A DNA stretch of 6,761 nt from an uncultured Eubacteriales bacterium (GTDB taxonomy: Bacteria > Bacillota > Clostridia > Christensenellales > Borkfalkiaceae): NCBI GenBank assembly GCA_900556195.1, contig USOJ01000056.1, positions 1 to 6,761 on the forward strand, in the 5' to 3' direction. Numbering within the stretch: position 1 is the stretch's first letter; every line of letters begins with the position of its first letter. A program made the position numbers and the translations under genes. This document shows, piece after piece, positions 5,458 to 6,761 of this stretch. Under the pieces are notes generated by a model. It worked only from the letters and a program-made list of their open reading frames with translations. It was not told the DNA's origin and did no database searches.

Positions 5458-6761
5458 GGCGTCGGAGGGTGGATTGCCGCCGTCGTTTCTTTGGGTTGCG
5501 CCGTACTCGTTTTAGGCTCGCTTTTAGCCGTTCAACTTATAGGTTTTAACGGCGAACACCCCGCGATAAACGCTTCGCAGAATTCCGCGCGTAACTTCTA
5601 CGATTTCGTAGGCTACGTCGACGGTATCGAAACGGATATGTCGAAGATTTTCGTTTCCACCGATAACGGCGGAAAACAAAGACTTTTGCAGGAACTTTCG
5701 GTCAAGAGTAATCTCGCCGATTCCGCGCTGTCGCAGATTCCGCTAACCGACGAATCGAAATATTATACTTCGAAATATATAAATCAGGTCGGTGATTACG
5801 CCAAATATCTCAATAACCGTCTTATAGCGGGCGAAAAACTCACCAAAGAAGACGAAGAGAACTTGCAGAAACTCTACGAGATAACCGTAGAACTGAAATC
5901 GGCTTTATCGACTTTGTCGGCAAGCATAGGCGAAAATTACGACTTTAAGAACCTGACCGAAAACAATGCGAACGACCTTATCGTAAAGAGTTTCAACGAC
6001 CTTGAAAGATCTGCGGCGGACTATCCGCAGATGATTTACGACGGACCGTTTTCGGACGGACTCGAAGCGATCGAGGCCAAAGGCGTAAGCGGCGAAGAAA
6101 TATCCGCGAAACGGGCGGAAGAGAATTTCCGTCGCGACTTCGAAAACTATAAAATCGAAAAAGTCGAAGTTACGGGCGAAATTCAGAACGTAAAAATCGA
6201 TTGCTATAACGTACTCGGCAAAACCGAAGAGGGCGGCGACGTTTACGCGCAATATACTATAAAGGGCGGTAAACTTTTATCTTTCCTTGCCCATAAGAAC
6301 TGCGCGGGCGAAGAGATAACCGAAGACGACGCCGAAAAGCGCGCCGAAGAGTTTTTAACGACTATGGGTCTTAAAAATATGACGAGAGTCTGGCGTTATA
6401 CGTCGGGCGGCGTGGAATACTTCAACTACGCCTATACGAAAAACGGCTGCGTCGTTTATCCCGATCTCGTAAAACTCACCGTGTGCAGAGAAACGGGTAT
6501 CGTTACGGGTATGAGCGCGGAAGAATACTATCTGAACCATACCGAAAGGGGTAAATTCGCGGCGAAGTACACTATGGAACAAGCCGAAGACAAGGCGAAC
6601 GACACTCTTACGGTAACCGCTCGCAGAAAGGCGATAGTTCCGATAGGCAACGGCAAAGAAACCTGCGCCTACGAATTTGCGGGAACTTACGCGGGCGACG
6701 AATACTACGTCTTTTTGGACGCGAACACGCTTAAAGAAATAAAAATCTATAAAGTGGTCGA
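4729..6761 (+). CDS. ypeB: Germination protein YpeB with long basic N-terminal extension (3' end cut by the window)
   Basis: YpeB is the membrane-anchored partner that SleB needs for stable assembly in the spore. The 677 visible residues comprise a very basic region (1-243), one membrane helix (about 247-272, WIAAVVSLGCAVLVLGSLLAVQLIG), and an exported part. The exported part has the YpeB helical domain (about 280-430, including QIPLTDE and YINQVGDYAKYL), the hallmark YPQMIYDGPFSDG at 432-444, and C-terminal PepSY-type repeats ending with the CAYEFAGTYAGDEYYVFLDA-like segment. The frame runs off the right edge, probably only a few residues before the natural end. The ATG follows the sleB stop by 10 bases, and its ribosome binding site (AAGGGGG, 4717-4723) overlaps that stop, so translation is probably coupled to sleB. 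The anomaly is the N-terminus: B. subtilis YpeB is about 450 residues with its membrane helix near the start, whereas here about 243 residues precede the helix. No internal ATG with an SD close to the helix offers a conventional short start. Confidence 0.93.
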   Translation, partial: MDKNKNNEKNEQRKNAAVEKVDEIIAENELKKVTTDQPFTDATSVKKDAKPASKKQTIKKKKPADKAKNKVITDEKQRTEKAEAKLKERKAKKAAKVKAAKQRREEKARYAEEKRNAAKTAKAAKIKKAKAAKVAKRRKAESVKALKIQKREERLAKKQALKHESKEDRQKRIAAEKQAKLKIRADKAEKAAELKAQKAERKAEKNRVKAERKAEKARAVASKKAENAKAKNARKSQRQKNKRGVGGWIAAVVSLGCAVLVLGSLLAVQLIGFNGEHPAINASQNSARNFYDFVGYVDGIETDMSKIFVSTDNGGKQRLLQELSVKSNLADSALSQIPLTDESKYYTSKYINQVGDYAKYLNNRLIAGEKLTKEDEENLQKLYEITVELKSALSTLSASIGENYDFKNLTENNANDLIVKSFNDLERSAADYPQMIYDGPFSDGLEAIEAKGVSGEEISAKRAEENFRRDFENYKIEKVEVTGEIQNVKIDCYNVLGKTEEGGDVYAQYTIKGGKLLSFLAHKNCAGEEITEDDAEKRAEEFLTTMGLKNMTRVWRYTSGGVEYFNYAYTKNGCVVYPDLVKLTVCRETGIVTGMSAEEYYLNHTERGKFAAKYTMEQAEDKANDTLTVTARRKAIVPIGNGKETCAYEFAGTYAGDEYYVFLDANTLKEIKIYKVV

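Overview
The window is a single-strand (+) gene block from an endospore-forming Firmicute. Most likely this is an uncultured gut-type member of Clostridia, because the gene set is a Clostridia sporulation set (SipL-like SPOCS/LysM protein, SpoIIR, SleB, YpeB) around the isoprenoid gene ispE. I cannot place it to genus from sequence alone. GC content is moderate, third codon positions favour C in codons such as GAC, AAC, TAC, TTC and GGC, all visible stops of the main genes are TAA, and Shine-Dalgarno (SD) sites are of the GGAGG type.

Layout. Positions 1-868 hold the 3' part of an unrecognised protein gene whose 5' end is lost or frame-disrupted. A clear intrinsic terminator follows (882-918). 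The 131-base gap (869-999) also holds a GC-rich hairpin that abuts the SD of the next gene. From 1000 run a SPOCS/LysM morphogenetic protein (sipL-like, 1000-2454), ispE (2473-3339), spoIIR (3404-3949), sleB (3999-4718) and ypeB (4729 to beyond the right edge). The sipL-ispE-spoIIR neighbourhood resembles, from memory, the arrangement in Clostridioides difficile.

How the genes work together. SpoIIR is the forespore signal that lets the mother cell activate sigma-E. SipL-like proteins then help anchor coat and cortex assembly around the forespore. SleB and YpeB are stored in the dormant spore, where SleB degrades cortex peptidoglycan at germination and YpeB is its required partner. IspE is a housekeeping enzyme of the MEP pathway, which supplies isoprenoid precursors.

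Two points stand out. First, YpeB carries about 243 extra residues before its single membrane helix; they are extremely rich in Lys and Ala with a net charge near +50, like a histone-type or single-alpha-helix tail facing the forespore cytoplasm. Second, the ispE-spoIIR junction packs a terminator-like hairpin, a good sigma-F-like promoter match and the spoIIR SD into about 50 bases. The SD lies inside the 3' arm of the hairpin, which could insulate spoIIR from vegetative read-through.
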